Below are positions 9,506 through 18,216 of a DNA stretch of 64,000 nt, in pieces; position 1 is the first letter of the stretch, and each line of letters starts with the position of its first letter. The notes below the pieces were generated by a model that saw only the letters and a program-made list of their open reading frames with translations, was not told the origin of the DNA and searched no databases. The DNA is from Alistipes sp. (GTDB lineage Bacteria > Bacteroidota > Bacteroidia > Bacteroidales > Rikenellaceae). The stretch spans positions 157,891 through 221,890 of the forward strand of contig JAJQED010000037.1 in NCBI GenBank assembly GCA_021201825.1, in the 5' to 3' direction. The position numbers were made by a program, and so were the translations under genes.

Positions 9506-11059
9506 ATGAATAACCCAAGAGTCATAACACTTCTGGGGAGCGTAGCAGGCTTAGCCGCAACGGCTGCCGCACAGCAGACGCGCCCGAATATCATAATCGT
9601 TATGACCGACCAGCAGCGTGCAGACCTGCTCGGGCGGGAGGGCTACCCGCTGGAGACCATGCCGTTCGCCGATTCGCTTGCCCGGCAGGGGACGTGGTTC
9701 GACAGGGCCTATACGACCGCCCCGGCAAGTACCCCGGCACGCACTTCCATGCTGACCGGCCGCTTCACCAAGGCCACGCACGTCAAATCGAACCACAACG
9801 CCGTGGATGCGTTCTTTGTCAAGGATATGTTCGATGTAGCCAACGAACAGGGATACGCTACGGCTATGGTCGGGAAGAACCACACTTACCTGACCCCGCA
9901 AAAAACCGACTACTGGAGCCCGTTCGGCCACGGCGGCCAAAACTCACAACAGAAAGACAGCACCGAAACGGCTTTCGACAATTACCTCGGGAGCCTGCGG
10001 ATGTATGCCGGCTACGACCCCTCGCCCGGCGGGGTGGAAATGCAGTTGCCGTACCGGATGGTGGACGATGCGCTGGGTTGGATATCGACTCTGGAAGATA
10101 CCCCGTTCCTGATGTGGTTCTCCATGCCCGAGCCGCATAATCCCTACCAGGCCTGCGAACCCTATTACTCGATGTTCCCGCCGCAGTCGCTGCCGCCCAA
10201 GCGCAGTTCGGCGGCCGACCGGGAGGGCAAAGGGCCCCGCTACGTACACCTCGGGGAGATGATGGCCATAGGACACCCGGGTTACGACGAGAACCTGGAC
10301 CGTATCCGTTCGGTCTACCACGGGATGCTCCGCATGATCGACGACCAGTTACGCAGGCTGGTTAACGGGTTGGGCGATGAGGGGAAGCTGGACAACACCA
10401 TAATAGTCTACCTGTCGGACCACGGCGATTACGTGGGTGAATACGGCTTTATTAAGAAAGGAGTGGGTATGGACGAGGTTCTTATGCGTATTCCCATGCA
10501 GTGGACCGGCCCCGGGATCGTGGCCAATGCCGCTCCCCATGACGCCCACGTATCAATGGTCGATATCTTCCCGACCGTGTGCGAGATCATGGATGCGCCG
10601 ATACCCGCCGGGGTACAGGGCCGCAGCCTTTGGCCCCTGCTGACCGGCCGGGAATATCCCCGACGGGAATTCTCCTCGGTGATGGCCGAGCAGGGCTACG
10701 GCGGAATGGTATACACCAAGGAGGACGGCGACGACTACAAAGCCGAGGGTGCGATGAGCGACCGGCCCGGGTTAGACTGCCTCAACACATGGACCCAGAG
10801 CGGCTCGATGCGCATGCTTCGCAGCGGGGAATGGAAGCTTGTATACGACATGGACGGCAACGGATACCTCTACAACCTTGCCGAAGACCCGTCGGAACTG
10901 CGCAACCTATTCGGCACAGAGGCATGCGCCGCCAAACAGGGCGAGATGGTCGAGACCCTGCTCCGCTGGGAGATATCCACGGCCGACCCCCTGCCGCTGC
11001 CCCGCAACCGCTACCGTTTCAAAACCAACCCGCATAACTACCTATTCAGCGAAAAATAA
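9506..11059 (+). CDS. Secreted sulfatase, Ser-type (family S1)
   Basis: A 517-residue sulfatase with a signal peptide (MNNPRVITLLGSVAGLAATA, cleavage near AAA|QQ). The metal motif is MTDQQR, typical of choline-sulfatase/iduronate-sulfatase-like members, rather than the TDDMG seen in the two preceding genes. The signature is S-T-P-A-R with Ser75 as the formylglycine precursor. A C-terminal SDHGDYVGEYG segment with Asp and His ligands is diagnostic for this subgroup. It belongs to a different S1 subfamily from the two upstream enzymes and probably acts on another sulfate position or sugar (inference). It ends 3 bp before the next start, so the two are translationally linked. Confidence 0.9.
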   Translation: MNNPRVITLLGSVAGLAATAAAQQTRPNIIIVMTDQQRADLLGREGYPLETMPFADSLARQGTWFDRAYTTAPASTPARTSMLTGRFTKATHVKSNHNAVDAFFVKDMFDVANEQGYATAMVGKNHTYLTPQKTDYWSPFGHGGQNSQQKDSTETAFDNYLGSLRMYAGYDPSPGGVEMQLPYRMVDDALGWISTLEDTPFLMWFSMPEPHNPYQACEPYYSMFPPQSLPPKRSSAADREGKGPRYVHLGEMMAIGHPGYDENLDRIRSVYHGMLRMIDDQLRRLVNGLGDEGKLDNTIIVYLSDHGDYVGEYGFIKKGVGMDEVLMRIPMQWTGPGIVANAAPHDAHVSMVDIFPTVCEIMDAPIPAGVQGRSLWPLLTGREYPRREFSSVMAEQGYGGMVYTKEDGDDYKAEGAMSDRPGLDCLNTWTQSGSMRMLRSGEWKLVYDMDGNGYLYNLAEDPSELRNLFGTEACAAKQGEMVETLLRWEISTADPLPLPRNRYRFKTNPHNYLFSEK

Positions 11060-11062
11060 ACC

Positions 11063-12430
11063 ATGAAGCACGGAATTCAATTACTGACAGGCCTGGCGGG
11101 AGCGGCTGCGATCGCTCCCGCCTGCAGCGGCCCGAAAGCCCAAAAGCCCAATATCGTGATAATCTATACCGACGATATGGGTATCGGGGACGTATCGTTC
11201 CTGAACGACGGATGGACCCGCACCCCCCACATCGACCGGCTGGCCGGCGAGGGCATCGTAATGACCCAGTACTATTCGGCGGCGCCGGTGAGCTCGCCCT
11301 CGCGGGTAGGCATCACCACCGGTATGTATCCCTTGCAATGGGGCATAAACACGTTCCTGCAGGGCAGGGCCGGCAATGCCCGGGCCGAGCAGCTGGACTT
11401 CCTGGATGCGGCCGCCCCCTCGATGGCCCGTTTCCTGCAGGAGGGTGGTTACCATACGGCCCATATCGGGAAGTGGCACATGGGCGGCGGCAGGGATGTG
11501 GACGACGCCCCGGCCATCACCCGTTACGGTTTCGACGAGTACCTCTCTACGTGGGAAAGTCCCGATCCGGACCCGCTTATCACCGGCAATCCCGGCTGGA
11601 TATGGAGCAACGAGGATTCGGTGAAGCGGTGGAACCGCACGGCTTATTTCGTGGACAAGACCCTCGACTTCCTGGCCCGCCACAAGGGCGAACCGTGCTT
11701 TGTGAACCTGTGGCCCGACGACGTACACGACCCGTGGGTACAGGGGCCGGAGGTACAGGATGCCCGCGACACCTGGACAACCAGGCCCAACTTCGAACAG
11801 GTACTGGCCGAGTACGACCGTCAGATCGGGCGATTCATGCAGGGCCTTGCCGATCTGGGGCTGGACGAGAACACCATCGTTGTGTTCACCAGCGACAACG
11901 GCCCCTCGCCCAGCTTTAAGCAGATACGCACCAACGGCCGCCGGGGTGTGAAGAACAGCCTCTATGAGGGCGGGATCAACATGCCGTTCGCCGTGAGGTG
12001 GCCGGCGAAGATAAAACCCGGGCAGGTGGACACTACAACGGTTATGTGCGCCATCGACCTGGTCCCCACCCTCTGCGCCATGGCCGGGGTAAAGCTCCCG
12101 GCTTCCTACCAATCCAGCGGGGAAGATATGAGCAAAGCGCTGACGGGCAAACCCATCACACGCAAAAAAGACCTGATGTGGGACTTCGGGCGAAACGCCG
12201 AGGGCTTTAACTTCCCGCCCGGGCCCAACCGCAGCCCGCACCTTGCCATCCGCAGGGGTAACATGAAACTGCTGATGAATGCCGACGGCACGTCCGTCGA
12301 GCTGTACGACCTGTCGGTCGACCCCGACGAGACGACCGACATCGCGGGCGACAACCCGCAAACCGTATCCCAACTGAGCGAATCACTGCTCCAGTGGTGG
12401 GATACCCGCAAAACACGAGATCCGAGGTAA
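11063..12430 (+). CDS. Sulfatase lipoprotein, Ser-type (N-acetylgalactosamine-6-sulfatase-like)
   Basis: A 455-residue sulfatase with a lipoprotein signal (MKHGIQLLTGLAGAAAIAPAC). It has YTDDMG for metal binding, S-S-P-S-R with Ser77 as the formylglycine precursor, GKWHMG, and TSDNGPSP. The TSDNGPSP and KNSLYEGGIN segments resemble GalNAc-6-sulfatase and arylsulfatase A subfamilies. It is the last gene of the rightward cluster, starts 3 bp after the previous stop, and is followed by a hairpin that could end transcription at 12457-12480. With the Ser-type gene before it and the Cys-type pair further upstream, the locus alternates soluble and lipid-anchored enzymes. Confidence 0.9.
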   Translation: MKHGIQLLTGLAGAAAIAPACSGPKAQKPNIVIIYTDDMGIGDVSFLNDGWTRTPHIDRLAGEGIVMTQYYSAAPVSSPSRVGITTGMYPLQWGINTFLQGRAGNARAEQLDFLDAAAPSMARFLQEGGYHTAHIGKWHMGGGRDVDDAPAITRYGFDEYLSTWESPDPDPLITGNPGWIWSNEDSVKRWNRTAYFVDKTLDFLARHKGEPCFVNLWPDDVHDPWVQGPEVQDARDTWTTRPNFEQVLAEYDRQIGRFMQGLADLGLDENTIVVFTSDNGPSPSFKQIRTNGRRGVKNSLYEGGINMPFAVRWPAKIKPGQVDTTTVMCAIDLVPTLCAMAGVKLPASYQSSGEDMSKALTGKPITRKKDLMWDFGRNAEGFNFPPGPNRSPHLAIRRGNMKLLMNADGTSVELYDLSVDPDETTDIAGDNPQTVSQLSESLLQWWDTRKTRDPR

Positions 12431-12455
12431 CCCGATAGATTACCTTTTCAGAGCA

Positions 12456-12500
12456 GATGGGGGTGCGGCGCACTCCCATTTGTGTTTTCAGGCGGGCCGG
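12456..12500. repeat. Interspersed hairpin repeat, copy A; probable sulfatase operon terminator
   Basis: First of three related elements of about 45 bp. Here ATGGGGGTGC pairs with GCACTCCCAT (12457-12479, one wobble) around a GGC loop and is followed by TTTGTGTTTT on the plus strand. It is therefore placed and built to terminate the sulfatase transcript. Confidence 0.6.
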
Positions 12501-12589
12501 CAAAATAGTAACCGCTGGGTTGCGGCCCCCGGGCGGGATTGTTTATTTTGCATAATGAGGACGGAAAGTTTTCTACAAAAAAGGGCCTA

Positions 12590-12632
12590 AAAGGTTGCAG
12601 AGCCCCCCGTTTGTATTTTCGGATGGGTTCGG
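12590..12632. repeat. Interspersed hairpin repeat, copy B
   Basis: Shares with copy C the run GGTTGCAGA, then CCCCCGTTTG, and a GGNTGGGTTCGG-like end. It is preceded on the plus strand by AAAAAAGGG, which is a T-run on the minus strand. The stem is weaker than in copy C. Short open frames through it are not convincing genes. Confidence 0.6.
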
Positions 12633-12693
12633 ACACAAGAGGAACACCGGATTGCCGCCCAAAGACAGGATTAAGCCAACAAAGAAAAAAACC

Positions 12694-12736
12694 GATGGGG
12701 TTGCAGAACCCTCCGTTTGGGTTCTGATAGGTGCGG
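12694..12736. repeat. Interspersed hairpin repeat, copy C; probable terminator of the 12763 gene
   Basis: A perfect 7-bp stem, AGAACCC with GGGTTCT around TCCGTTT. On the minus strand it is followed by GCAACCCCATCGG and a run of seven T (plus-strand A run near 12685-12691). It lies directly downstream of the leftward 98-codon gene and fits a terminator for it. Confidence 0.65.
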
Positions 12737-12762
12737 CCCCCGTTTTTTGGTATTCGGAAAGT

Positions 12763-13059
12763 TCAGTCCCTGAGGAATCGTAAAAGCATGCAGGGGGTCG
12801 GGGAAATATCGACCGGGCGGCCCTCGCGGTCGAATACGGTGACGGTAAAAAGGCGGATGACCGCTCCCCTGCAATAAAAGCCGTCCGCATCCCGTCCGGA
12901 GGAGAGAGTACAGTCGGCTTCGACCGTAACCTCCAGGCCGTTACGGCAAACCAGGTCGAAACCTCCCCGGAAGCGGCCGTCCGGTCCGGCACATTCTTTA
13001 ATACGGGCGGCACACCTGCCAAGTACATCGGGGGGAATAGGCGGAGCGGGCTTATCCAT
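12763..13059 (-). CDS. Small protein of unknown function
   Basis: A 98-residue frame with no signal peptide or membrane segment. Codon use looks like its neighbours, and a beta-rich middle (GLEVTVEADCTL, GAVIRLFTVTVFD) suggests a compact cytosolic fold. I do not recognise the family. It has four Cys residues with no obvious zinc-binding spacing. A hairpin with a T-run at 12694-12736 follows it on the same strand, which supports real transcription. It stands alone between the interspersed repeats and the 13140 regulator. Confidence 0.5.
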   Translation of the reverse strand: MDKPAPPIPPDVLGRCAARIKECAGPDGRFRGGFDLVCRNGLEVTVEADCTLSSGRDADGFYCRGAVIRLFTVTVFDREGRPVDISPTPCMLLRFLRD

Positions 13060-13139
13060 CCGGCGAAGTTAACCGCCGGGGCGGGCCGCAGAGTTATACA
13101 ACTACGGACAAGCAAAAACCCGGGTCCGCATCCGCAAAC

Positions 13140-13424
13140 TTATTTGACGATATAGCTCTGCAGGGCGGTCACATAATCCTCGAACGCCTTGATCCCTTTT
13201 GGGGTAACCTTACAGACCGTGCGGGGACGCTTGCCGGCGATATATTTGCGCACCTTTACATACCCGCATTCGCTCAGCTTGTCGATATTGACGCTGAGGT
13301 TACCAGCCGTAGCCCCGGTCTTCTCCCTGAGGAATACGAAATCGGCCTCCTCCACGGAGATCAGAAGCGACATTATCGACAGCCGTATCTGCGAGAGCAG
13401 TATGGGGTCCAGCTCCTTAAACAT
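13140..13424 (-). CDS. Winged-helix transcriptional regulator
   Basis: A 94-residue protein that is essentially one winged helix-turn-helix domain. Helices are around SQIRLSIMSLL and the recognition helix is near TAGNLSVNIDKLSECGYV. A basic wing follows (KYIAGKRPRTVCKVTPKGIKAF). It resembles the small winged-helix DNA-binding proteins (HTH_34/PadR-MarR-like) common in Bacteroidota. Its start overlaps the stop of the upstream membrane-protein gene by 8 bp, so the pair is translationally coupled. In such pairs the regulator often controls its own operon. Targets beyond that cannot be inferred. Confidence 0.85.
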   Translation of the reverse strand: MFKELDPILLSQIRLSIMSLLISVEEADFVFLREKTGATAGNLSVNIDKLSECGYVKVRKYIAGKRPRTVCKVTPKGIKAFEDYVTALQSYIVK

Positions 13425-14004
13425 TGCTGCGCCCCTTACGGTTAAGTATATGGCCCGGCACGATATTGCCCGTTGTGATCATCACCGCCATTATCAGCGG
13501 CTGGAACCCGGCCGGAAGAAATTTATACCCCAGCATGCAGAGGACGCAAACGGCCACCGGAATGTACATCCACCGCAGTTTAAAAGCGCTGGCCGACAGG
13601 AAGAGGGTCATGGTATAGACGAGCGATATGGACGGGTAGATCAGCGAACCGTCGATATTCCATAACAATATGTAAACCAATACTACGGCGACCCCGAACG
13701 TGATCCATATACGGCGGAGCATATAACTGACGTACGTGCGCACCTGCGGCCGGTTACGGTCCCGGAACGAGAGCACCACGGTAAGGGCCACCCCTACCGT
13801 AAAAGCCACCAACCACACATACCTGCCCACTACATGCCAACCGGGAACAACGACCCCCAGGAAATGGGCCAGTGAAGCGAGGGCTACTACGTAACCCCAC
13901 AGCACGAAATATTTACCCCCTCCTTTTTTGAAATTACCACGGGCCTGCTCTATCATTTTCATTATCACCGCAAGGCTCTGGCGGCTGTCGAACGTATTTT
14001 CCAT
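13417..14004 (-). CDS. Inner-membrane protein coupled to a winged-helix regulator
   Basis: 195 residues with a cytosolic N-terminal stretch of about 35 residues (MENTFDSRQSLAVIMKMIEQ) and then about five hydrophobic helices: YFVLWGYVVALASLAHFL, WLVAFTVGVALTVVL, WITFGVAVVLVYILLW, YPSISLVYTMTLFL, and a closing pair from MYIPVAVCVLCML. Similar proteins sit beside small winged-helix regulators in many Bacteroidales genomes, but I know no established function. It is first in a two-gene leftward unit and overlaps the regulator gene by 8 bp. It may sense a membrane condition and pass it to the regulator (inference). Confidence 0.8.
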   Translation of the reverse strand: MENTFDSRQSLAVIMKMIEQARGNFKKGGGKYFVLWGYVVALASLAHFLGVVVPGWHVVGRYVWLVAFTVGVALTVVLSFRDRNRPQVRTYVSYMLRRIWITFGVAVVLVYILLWNIDGSLIYPSISLVYTMTLFLSASAFKLRWMYIPVAVCVLCMLGYKFLPAGFQPLIMAVMITTGNIVPGHILNRKGRSNV

Positions 14005-14061
14005 AACGTAAATTTCTATAAAATTAATGCTTTTATTCGGACGGTGAACAGCCGGACCGGT

Positions 14062-14709
14062 TTAATCCTGCGCCACGGGGAGAGGCCGGCCGGCGAGGGC
14101 CGTGTAATAGAACTCGCCCCATTGGGGTTTTTCGACACCGGGCTCCTGCGCCGCAAAGAGCTCCGCCGCTTTGGCCGTATCCCGCTCCACGTCGACCCGG
14201 GGCCGGATAAAGTCGGGCAGCTGGGTAACGTAGAACGCACGTACTATCAAGGGACGGGGATTTTCGGGGTCCAGTTCGATCGCCCGGTTAAAATATTCGG
14301 TGGGCTTGGCGTAATACAACTGACCGTTATTGCCGGGATCGCCGGCTATAAGTGCAAAGTAGTAATACCCGTACAGGGTGTACACTTCCGACAGGTCGGC
14401 CCCGTCCATTTCCAGCAGGGTCTCGATACGGCTCTTGGCGTCATCGAGCAACGCCTGTGAATCATGGCCTTTGAATACGGCGTCCAGGTCGCAGTAGGCG
14501 ATATAGTAGAGCGGCATCCACCGCTCGGGGTAAACACCCGCGATCATTTCGAACCGCTGGCGCGCGGCCATCAGCTCGTCCAGCTCCCGGGCGGACATTA
14601 CGGCCTCGATGGCCTGTTCCATTGCGGTGCGGTACTGCGGGTCGTTGTCATTTGCGGCTGCAAGGGAGGCGGCTGCCGCCATGGCGAGGATAAGGATAAA
14701 CTTTTTCAT
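14062..14709 (-). CDS. Exported TPR-like protein
   Basis: 215 residues with a signal peptide (MKKFILILAMAAAASLAAA|ND). The rest is helical, with tetratricopeptide-like spacing (YFNRAIELDPENPRPLIVRA) and an upstream half-repeat (ARQRFEMIAGVYPERWMPLYYIAYCD). No catalytic motif is visible. It lies 33 bp downstream of the TonB-dependent receptor gene on the same strand and is probably co-transcribed from the promoter at 16944-16974. Periplasmic TPR proteins paired with receptors often act as scaffolds or substrate-handling partners; that role is inferred here. Confidence 0.8.
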   Translation of the reverse strand: MKKFILILAMAAAASLAAANDNDPQYRTAMEQAIEAVMSARELDELMAARQRFEMIAGVYPERWMPLYYIAYCDLDAVFKGHDSQALLDDAKSRIETLLEMDGADLSEVYTLYGYYYFALIAGDPGNNGQLYYAKPTEYFNRAIELDPENPRPLIVRAFYVTQLPDFIRPRVDVERDTAKAAELFAAQEPGVEKPQWGEFYYTALAGRPLPVAQD

Positions 14710-14742
14710 ATCGGCATGTATTTTAATTAATTAGATAACGGT

Positions 14743-16920
14743 TTAAAAATGCGATGCTTCGTAGGCGACGTTACGCCCCAAGTTGATGAATATCCCCATA
14801 TAAAAAGACTGGTTCTGGTACAAACCAACCGGGGAAGAGGCGTACCTGCCGGATGAATCGGGACCGGGCGAGAAATTATATCCGTAAACGTTCTTTCGGT
14901 TAAGGATGTTCGAGGCGCTGAAATAGAGGATCACCTGCCGGCACGGCAGCACGGTTAGGCTGGCATCGAGGCTCATGTAGTGAGGGGTGCGGCCCGCCAT
15001 AAAGCGGTTGCTGTTGGGATCGTCGTACGGACGGCCGCTGGCGTAGCGGGCCGTAAGCCCGACGATGCTCCTTAAATTCCAGTTGTTATACTTCACGGTG
15101 AGCGAGGCGTTGTGGCGCATGGCGTATGTCGGGGTGGCCGTCTCGGGGAAATCCAGGTAGCGGCGTTTGGAATCGTTGAACGAGTAGCCGACGATGTACT
15201 CAAAGTTGCGGATCAGCTCGCGGTCGTCGAAAAACAGGTCGATCCCCCGGCTGTATCCCTTTCCATTCGCGGTATAAATTCCGTCCGCCTCGAGGGGAAG
15301 CCGGCGGTAGCGTTTGTCGTAAAGTTCCGCCCGGTAAATACGGCCCCTTTTCTCGTAATAGGCCCCGAGCAGGGATTGGTAGTTGCGTTCCATCCGCATC
15401 CCGGGGTTACGGAGCAGGTAATCCTCTTCGGCGGCCTGCTGGTAGATCCCGGCGGCGCCCGATACGGTGAGTCCGTCCCGTTGCCAGCTAAGCGCCGCAC
15501 GCGGCAGGAAAGCGAACGAATCGTCCGCCGATCCGTACTCGCCGCGCGCCGACAGGTTCAGGAACCATCGGCGGGCTATGGTAAAGTCGTTTGAGAAAAA
15601 CAGCCCGGAGATATTACCGTCCAGCTTTTCCCGGAACCGGTCGGTATCGGCATAGGAAAAGTCGTAAGTTTTCAGGTAGGTCTCCACCCCGGCTTCGAAC
15701 TTGTAGGTGTTGCCGAAACGGTGGGAGGCCTTGGCCTTGAGGTGTATCTCGCTGTCCAGGATATGCACCCGGTCCCCTGCCACCAGGCCGCCCGTGATAT
15801 CCTTTTCATTGCGGGCGTAGGCCGCACCGGCGAAAAGGGCGGTACCGTTCCCCGTTTTGGTTTTGAACGTAGTGTTCAGGTAAAGGTCGTTCTCGTCGTA
15901 TCCCAGGTTGCGCGTATCGGTCGTGAACGGGTCGGACTGCAGGTAATCGAACCCGGTCTTGGACCACGTTGCATAGGTCTTAAGCACGCCGTTGCGGCCG
16001 ATATCGAACCGCAGTTGGTTCTGCAGGGCGTAATCACGGTAAGGCTTTTTCCAGATATCCTTTGTGGAACGGTGGAACAGGGAGTTATAGAAAGTAAGGT
16101 CGGTAAAGGTGAAGTCCAGCGATGCCGACCCTCCGCTCCAGGCCTGGGTTCCACCGCCGCCCACCGACACGTTCATAACGTTCACCCCCACTTTCGAAGC
16201 CGGGCTGTAATCCTTGGTTTCGAGCGGCAGGACGCTCGAAAGGCTCTGGGTATATTCGGGCGAATAACCGCCCATAGAGAAACTGATACCCTCGAAAATA
16301 AAGGGCGAATAGCGGCCGCGCGATGAGACCATGCCGTAGCTTGCCGTGTATGGTGAGAGAACGTGCATCCCGTCGATAAAGGTTTGCGACTCGCGGCTCG
16401 AGCCGCCGCGTACCAGAAGTTTCCCGTCCGTACCGGCAACCTGCGTACCCGGCAGCAGGGCGATGGATTTGTACAGGTCACCCTCGGACCCGGGGGTGGT
16501 AGCCATATCGACGGCGCTGCGCCCGTCGAGCATCGAGGCCGATTTGAGACGGTAATTACCGGCCGTAACAACCACTTCCTGCATCTGCCTGAACCCGCCC
16601 CGCAGGGTCACCGTAATGCCGTCGAGCTCCCCGACCGGCCTGGTTATCGTTTGGGTCTCGTACCCGATGAACGCGACCACCAGTGTGACGGTTCCCTGCT
16701 CGTCGGTAAGGAAGCTGAACTTGCCCTCGGTATCGGCGCTTACCCCCGTTAGAGTACCCTGGATTTGTACGCTCGTGTAAGCAAGCGGGTAGCCGTCCTC
16801 GTCCAGCACCTGCCCGGATATGGTATGCAAAGTCGCCTGTCCCACCGTTAGCTGTACAGAGAGGACTGCCGCCGCCGTGATGGCTGTAAGTGTCCGTAGA
16901 ATAATGCTGACCGTTTTCAT
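14743..16920 (-). CDS. TonB-dependent outer-membrane receptor
   Basis: About 725 residues: signal peptide, CarboxypepD_reg-like domain (ISGQVLDEDGYPLAYTSVQI), plug domain with LLPGTQVAGTDGKLLVRGG, and a beta-barrel ending in an aromatic-rich last strand. A longer frame to 16950 exists, but its extra ten codons run through the -7 promoter element, so the ATG at 16920 (preceded by GGGAAG) is the better start. It is smaller than SusC-type receptors and no SusD partner is adjacent, so it resembles siderophore, vitamin or peptide receptors rather than glycan importers. The substrate is unknown. The TPR-like gene downstream is its only probable operon partner. Confidence 0.9.
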   Translation of the reverse strand: MKTVSIILRTLTAITAAAVLSVQLTVGQATLHTISGQVLDEDGYPLAYTSVQIQGTLTGVSADTEGKFSFLTDEQGTVTLVVAFIGYETQTITRPVGELDGITVTLRGGFRQMQEVVVTAGNYRLKSASMLDGRSAVDMATTPGSEGDLYKSIALLPGTQVAGTDGKLLVRGGSSRESQTFIDGMHVLSPYTASYGMVSSRGRYSPFIFEGISFSMGGYSPEYTQSLSSVLPLETKDYSPASKVGVNVMNVSVGGGGTQAWSGGSASLDFTFTDLTFYNSLFHRSTKDIWKKPYRDYALQNQLRFDIGRNGVLKTYATWSKTGFDYLQSDPFTTDTRNLGYDENDLYLNTTFKTKTGNGTALFAGAAYARNEKDITGGLVAGDRVHILDSEIHLKAKASHRFGNTYKFEAGVETYLKTYDFSYADTDRFREKLDGNISGLFFSNDFTIARRWFLNLSARGEYGSADDSFAFLPRAALSWQRDGLTVSGAAGIYQQAAEEDYLLRNPGMRMERNYQSLLGAYYEKRGRIYRAELYDKRYRRLPLEADGIYTANGKGYSRGIDLFFDDRELIRNFEYIVGYSFNDSKRRYLDFPETATPTYAMRHNASLTVKYNNWNLRSIVGLTARYASGRPYDDPNSNRFMAGRTPHYMSLDASLTVLPCRQVILYFSASNILNRKNVYGYNFSPGPDSSGRYASSPVGLYQNQSFYMGIFINLGRNVAYEASHF

Positions 16921-16943
16921 GATCTTCCCATTGGTTGACAGTG

Positions 16944-16974
16944 CAAACATACAGAATTTAGTTTATATTCCAAA
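16944..16974 (-). promoter_or_regulatory. Promoter of the TonB receptor/TPR operon
   Basis: On the minus strand, TTTG (16971-16974), exactly 19 bp, then TATGTTTG (16944-16951). This is a full match to the Bacteroidota sigma-70 pattern TTTG-N19-TAnnTTTG. It lies 23 bp before the ATG at 16920 and overlaps the longer alternative start, which rules that start out. Confidence 0.85.
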
Positions 16975-17211
16975 CCATTTTGTGATTTTAATTTATTTGC
17001 ACCAAAAATTATTCCGGGAATTAAAAGGCAAACGGCCGCGTAAGGCCGCTTTCGGGAACACACCCTTTCGGTGAAAAAAAAAGGCCCAATAGCCGGACGG
17101 ACGGATCATGACTATATCACAAGGTTCCTTAACGGTCCCTAAAGCTAATTTTAAAGACTCAGCCATCCGGCGAAAAAAAGCCAAAACCAGGCAGGCCGGA
17201 CCCGGGATATA

Positions 17212-18114
17212 TTATAAAGTATGGTAAGGGTCGAACTGGATAATGTCGTCGCCCACGATGGGCTCCTCCTCCCCGTTGCGGTACTGGAGCGGGGTGAGGC
17301 CTGTATGGTTGCGGAACCACTTGAAAAAAAAGTTGCTGTTGCTGAAACCCAGCCCGAATGCAATATTCTTGACCGGCATATCGGTGAACCTAAGCCGGGT
17401 CTTGGCCTCCATGATAAGGAACTTGTCGATAATTTCGGTCGCCCTTTTACCGGTGGTTTTCTTCACCGTGTTGCAAAAGTGCTGGACCGTAATGCCGATC
17501 CGCTCTGCGTAGAAAGATATACGGTGTTCCCGGTCGTAGAACTCATGCAGCAGGAGGATAAACTGCCGGTAGATCTCCCTGTCGCGGCCCGCCTTGCCCT
17601 GCCCCGCCGGATGCTGTACGGAATAGAGCGGGGCTATCTGCTGCATAATGATGCTCAGCACGGACTTCACCGAATCGGTATTGACCGACAGCTCCGGGCA
17701 TGTACTCCATTTGAACAACAGTTCGTAGAAATCCGTAAAAAGGGGATAGAGCGTTTCGGAGAGTTTCAGAACGGGGTTCTGCGAGATGGCCGGGATAAAT
17801 TCGAAAGTGGTGCTGGTCATGTTGACCTTGTCGAGGAAAGCGGCCGAAAAAGCCGCAAAATAGAACCTGAAGTTCCGCGTGATACTGTGTATCTGTATAT
17901 AACTGTCCGGGACCAGGAAAACGAATTCGCCCTTGCGCACGGTGAACTCCGAAAAATTGACCGTGGCACGCATGGAACCGGCCGTGGGCATGAAAAAGAT
18001 AGCCGCCCGTATCTTGCACGGGAAACGGGTATAGTAACGCAGGATGTCGATATCGATATTTCCCCCGGCGAGAAAATCCTGGGGTATGTCGAGGGCCGGA
18101 AGGTTCTTATCCAT
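17212..18114 (-). CDS. AraC-family transcriptional regulator
   Basis: 300 residues with a cupin-like N-terminal sensing region to about residue 170 and a C-terminal pair of helix-turn-helix motifs: YAERIGITVQHFCNTVKKTTGK, and then the AraC signature around IAFGLGFSNSNFFFKWFRNHTG (first residues IAFGLGFSN). It is transcribed away from the lipoprotein/TonB receptor operon at 18290, and the 175 bp between them holds two 12-bp direct repeats around that operon's promoter. The simplest reading is that this protein controls the operon in response to a ligand bound by the N-terminal domain. No terminator with a T-run was found after it; the 17005-17200 stretch has only a weak CGGCC/GGCCG hairpin near 17033. 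Confidence 0.9.
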   Translation of the reverse strand: MDKNLPALDIPQDFLAGGNIDIDILRYYTRFPCKIRAAIFFMPTAGSMRATVNFSEFTVRKGEFVFLVPDSYIQIHSITRNFRFYFAAFSAAFLDKVNMTSTTFEFIPAISQNPVLKLSETLYPLFTDFYELLFKWSTCPELSVNTDSVKSVLSIIMQQIAPLYSVQHPAGQGKAGRDREIYRQFILLLHEFYDREHRISFYAERIGITVQHFCNTVKKTTGKRATEIIDKFLIMEAKTRLRFTDMPVKNIAFGLGFSNSNFFFKWFRNHTGLTPLQYRNGEEEPIVGDDIIQFDPYHTL

Positions 18115-18216
18115 GGGAAGTTAGCGGCTAATAAGTTTAAATACCCCGAGGGTAATGGGTGCAAGTTAGTATTTTTGCCGGGATAGTCGGACAGTTTCAT
18201 TTTAGAAAGTCGAATA

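Noticed and set aside
12573..13115. 180-residue minus-strand frame overlapping the 98-codon gene
   Set aside because: It runs through the interspersed repeats and beyond; the 98-residue frame has better coding character and its own downstream hairpin.
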